64,000 nucleotides of DNA from Zelopaecilomyces penicillatus. Taxonomy: Eukaryota; Ascomycota; Sordariomycetes; Hypocreales; Pseudodiploosporaceae. This document shows, piece after piece, positions 62,701 to 64,000 of this stretch. Location of the stretch: the NCBI GenBank assembly GCA_005765155.1, contig VCCP01000005.1:4526001-4590000 (forward strand). The letters run 5' to 3'. The translations under genes were made by a program, and so were the position numbers. The first letter of the stretch is position 1; each line of letters begins with the position of its first letter. The notes below the pieces were generated by a model. It was given only the letters and a program-made list of their open reading frames with translations, ran no database searches and was not told the DNA's origin.

Positions 62701-64000
62701 GGCTAGCAAATTCGATTGTGCCATCAGGGTTATATAAGCAAAGATCGCCAGACTTGTAGAAGCGATTCCAGTGCTTATTCTTACGATATGGCGCCCATTC
62801 AGGTAGAGTAGTGACTGAAGCAGCGGCGGTGCGAACCGGATCAGCCAAATATTCTCGCAGCAGGGTAGGTCCTTGGATGACAACTTCACCAAGGGTACCG
62901 ATAGGGGCGAGGCGATCAGGGTTCTCAGGGTCAACAATCCAGCAGAAACCTCCAACAGGTCGACCGACATTTAGAGGCGACTCGCTTACTGATTTCCACT
63001 CGTGAAGAGTACTGAAGCAGCAAGTTTCAGCTGGACCCCAGCCGTTGATCAAGCGGACCTTGCCATACCAGGTATCAAGGATATCACGAGGAACAGCTTC
63101 ACCAGCGAGAAGCAAGAGATCCAGGCTAGGGACCTTGCCAGGCTCAAGGGTTCGAACGAAAGAGGGGGTAAGATATGCCCAATTAATACCCATGGCGCCG
63201 ATGAAGTCGGTAAGACCATTCATACGGATTTCTTCTGATGGAATGCAGATACAGGCACCAGAAATCATTGGGCCAATGATTTCTCCGATAGAGAGATCGA
63301 AAACAAAAGCTGCAAACTGTAGCATCCGTATCTCAGAAGTAAGGCTGAGCCGCTTGGCAATAGCAGTTTGACTAGTGCAAACAGACCCGTGCTCCATGAC
63401 CAAACCCTTCGGTGTGCCAGTTGAGCCAGAGGTGAAGAGGACGTATGCTGCATTTCTAGGGGTAACACCAGAAGCTGGGACCTGAGAGCCGTTGAAGTCA
63501 ATAGCAAGTGTGCTATGCAGCTCCTCAGTAACTTGGACGACATTCTCAACCAGGCTTGAACAGAGAGCAGCGTTGGTGGGAGATGTGAGGGCTAGTGTAG
63601 CACGGGTTTGGCTAACTACTTGACGAAGGCGTCCCTCTGGATGAGAGGGATCAAGAGGAACCCACGCAGCTCCAGCCTTGTTGATTGCCAGGATTGAAAT
63701 GAAGTACCAAGCTGATTTCTCAAAGCAAACATGGACCAACTCGTCTGTCTTGACTTTAAAGTCTCTGACGAGAAGGTGTGCCAGTCGATTAGCTGCAGTA
63801 TTGAGCTCGGAGAATGTAAATTGGCCGTCCCATGCATCGATTGCTGGGGCATCAGGGTTAAGTCTAGCCTGTTTCTCAACAAGATCATGAATACAAGCAT
63901 TGATGATCTCAGGCTCCTCGGGGTTGGCAAGAATAGCCTGGCGGAGATCATAGCTTGATGAGACAGATACCTGGTCCAGGGTGGCTGTACCCAATGTCTT
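34553..64000 (-). CDS. Peptaibol-type nonribosomal peptide synthetase, 3' part (nine modules plus reductase), with in-frame stop
   Basis: Giant NRPS running off the right edge of the window: the frame is open through the last base, so the N-terminal part is missing. Visible order: A-T, then eight C-A-T modules, then a terminal thioester reductase. In total there are about 9,800 codons with no intron seen. Each module is about 3.27 kb. There are no epimerase, methyltransferase or thioesterase domains. All eight condensation domains keep HHxxxDG, and all nine carriers keep GGDS with the phosphopantetheine serine. The reductive end implies release as an aldehyde or alcohol, as in peptaibols, and repeated DLG(Y/F)LAG(C/V)F codes suggest many Aib residues. 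The frame is broken once by TAA at 51866-51868, in the condensation domain of the fifth visible module; both flanks stay in the same frame. Peptaibol synthetases of 18-20 modules are known from Trichoderma. Confidence 0.92.
35805..39109 (-). other. NRPS module 9 of 9 visible (C-A-T, terminal; predicted aromatic or other C-terminal residue)
   Basis: The C domain has HHAVFDGFTM (near 38620), the A domain has ILFTSGSTGKPKG (near 37200), and the T domain has YYLGGDSIRIV (near 35950). The eight specificity positions plus Lys read as DAPIVCGVCK, by alignment to the GrsA pocket (FDACIPEI; ILTPTF; LVLCGE; NGYGPAEACVC). This is unlike any other module here. In the paracelsin alignment it would load phenylalanine, released as phenylalaninol; that is inference by position. 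Confidence 0.75.
39110..42404 (-). other. NRPS module 8 of 9 visible (C-A-T; predicted Gln)
   Basis: C domain HHTVFDGWSL (near 41885), A domain near 40460, T domain FLQIGGDSISAI (near 39230). Pocket residues read DGGCVGGNYK, identical to module 7. To my recollection DGGxVGGNY-type codes occur in Trichoderma peptaibol synthetases at Gln positions. The Gln call therefore rests on memory and position, not on a search. Confidence 0.75.
42405..45674 (-). other. NRPS module 7 of 9 visible (C-A-T; predicted Gln)
   Basis: C domain HHAVFDGWSL (near 45180), A domain near 43735, T domain FLEIGGDSITAI (near 42505). Pocket DGGCVGGNYK, as in module 8. The two A domains share long identical stretches (VFQFSNYIFDGSLGE, NGYGPAEACNY), so they look like a module duplication. 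Confidence 0.75.
45675..48984 (-). other. NRPS module 6 of 9 visible (C-A-T; predicted Aib)
   Basis: C domain HHAVHDGWTV (near 48470), A domain near 47035, T domain FLQIGGDSIAAI (near 45800). Pocket DLGFLAGVFK, same as module 5. DLG(Y/F)LAGxF signatures are associated with alpha-aminoisobutyrate or isovaline in peptaibol synthetases; the substrate call is inference. Confidence 0.75.
48985..52254 (-). other. NRPS module 5 of 9 visible (C-A-T; predicted Aib), interrupted by a stop codon
   Basis: The C domain (HHAIFDGWTT near 51755) contains the in-frame TAA at 51866-51868, upstream of the HHxxxDG motif. A domain near 50340, T domain FLGLGGDSITAI (near 49105). Pocket DLGFLAGVFK. Apart from the stop, the module looks complete and undegraded. 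Confidence 0.75.
51866..51868 (-). other. In-frame TAA stop within NRPS condensation domain
   Basis: The reading frame before the stop (ending ENTEGMDLMT) and after it (LRSTQDVDMGYGSRLCRY) is the same. Both sides align without gap to the matching segment of the other condensation domains in this protein, for example DLGSYIRKTQNIEMGFGSSL in module 7. So one codon is affected and no bases appear inserted or lost. Confidence 0.9.
52255..55539 (-). other. NRPS module 4 of 9 visible (C-A-T; predicted Val/Vxx)
   Basis: C domain HHTIFDGWTL (near 55045), A domain YILFTSGSTGIPKG (near 53620), T domain FLRIGGDSIAAI (near 52380). Pocket DAGLIIGVFK, resembling the Aib-type domains in framework (NGWGPTEACVF) but with a different, more hydrophobic pocket. 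An aliphatic residue such as Val fits; the assignment is by position and character only. Confidence 0.7.
55540..58789 (-). other. NRPS module 3 of 9 visible (C-A-T; predicted Pro)
   Basis: C domain HHSIYDGWVM (near 58280), A domain VVLFTSGSTGKPKG (near 56885), T domain FLRIGGDSISAI (near 55655). Pocket DVLFCGLICK. The A domain is from a clearly different lineage than its neighbours (FDVGVLDCVVSL, HGLYGPAEASIC). In the peptaibol alignment it falls at the conserved proline, which would follow Aib; not provable from sequence alone. Confidence 0.7.
58790..62059 (-). other. NRPS module 2 of 9 visible (C-A-T; predicted Aib)
   Basis: C domain HHAVHDGWTI (near 61555), A domain near 60140, T domain FLQIGGDSITAI (near 58900). 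Pocket DLGYLAGCFK, identical to module 1. Confidence 0.75.
62060..64000 (-). other. NRPS module 1 of 9 visible (A-T part; predicted Aib), cut by window edge
   Basis: A domain with YVLFTSGSTGTPKG (near 63425) and T domain FLSLGGDSITAI (near 62180). Its condensation domain lies beyond the window except for the last residues before the A domain. Pocket DLGYLAGCFK, an Aib-type code by family association. Confidence 0.75.

Noticed and set aside
35000..63900. Many 60-180-codon plus-strand and out-of-frame open frames across the synthetase
   Set aside because: Shadows of the long coding frame; they recur at the same position in each module because the modules are alike.
34553..64000. Two separate NRPS genes, split at 51866
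   Set aside because: The split falls in the middle of a condensation domain with no promoter, start context or domain border; both halves share one frame.
1..64000. tRNA or rRNA genes, CRISPR arrays, intact transposons
   Set aside because: Searched by eye for tRNA B-box-like sequences, rRNA, direct-repeat/spacer arrays and transposase or reverse transcriptase motifs; none seen.

Overview
The window is nuclear DNA of a filamentous ascomycete. Most genes carry short spliceosomal introns with CTAAC/CTGAC-type branch points, and the gene set is typically fungal: HET-C, a fungal-type urease, the SAGA subunit Ngg1/Ada3, a GH47 alpha-mannosidase, a TmpB-like membrane flavoprotein and a very large modular peptide synthetase. 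The synthetase looks like a long-chain peptaibol synthetase. That points to Hypocreales and most likely to Trichoderma, possibly a producer of paracelsin-like 20-residue peptaibols. The genus is an inference.

Layout. 1-657: nothing recognised. 658-4223 (-): het-c, five exons, with a long glycine-rich repeat tail. 4224-8651: gene-free, with microsatellites. 8652-10343 (+): HMG-box protein, three exons. 11147-14311 (-): urease, five exons, with GATA motifs upstream. 15367-17424 (-): Ngg1/Ada3. 18323-20098 (+): GH47 mannosidase, divergent from Ngg1. 20099-24619: AT-richer, gene-poor, with one possible decayed gene near 21.75-22.7 kb. 24620-26489 (-): enoyl-CoA hydratase, six exons including a 30-nt exon and a GC-AG intron. 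26490-30209: no gene seen. 30210-33775 (+): TmpB-like protein (adenylation domain, membrane domain and flavin reductase domain), seven exons. 34553-64000 (-): the last nine modules and the terminal reductase of a giant NRPS whose 5' part lies beyond the window.

How the parts work together. The housekeeping block (0.6-20 kb) shows no common pathway. The right half is a secondary-metabolism locus. In the synthetase, four adenylation domains (modules 1, 2, 5 and 6 as seen here) share a DLG(Y/F)LAG(C/V)F signature. Modules 7 and 8 share DGGCVGGNY, and modules 3, 4 and 9 are each different. This A-A-b-c-A-A-d-d-e pattern, with a terminal thioester reductase, fits the C-terminal nine residues of paracelsin-type peptaibols (Aib-Aib-Pro-Val-Aib-Aib-Gln-Gln-phenylalaninol). 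An in-frame TAA at 51866-51868 splits this otherwise continuous reading frame inside the condensation domain of the fifth visible module. It is either a true nonsense mutation or a base error.

All exon boundaries were placed by eye from splice signals, phase and family consensus, without transcript data. Domain borders inside the synthetase are approximate.
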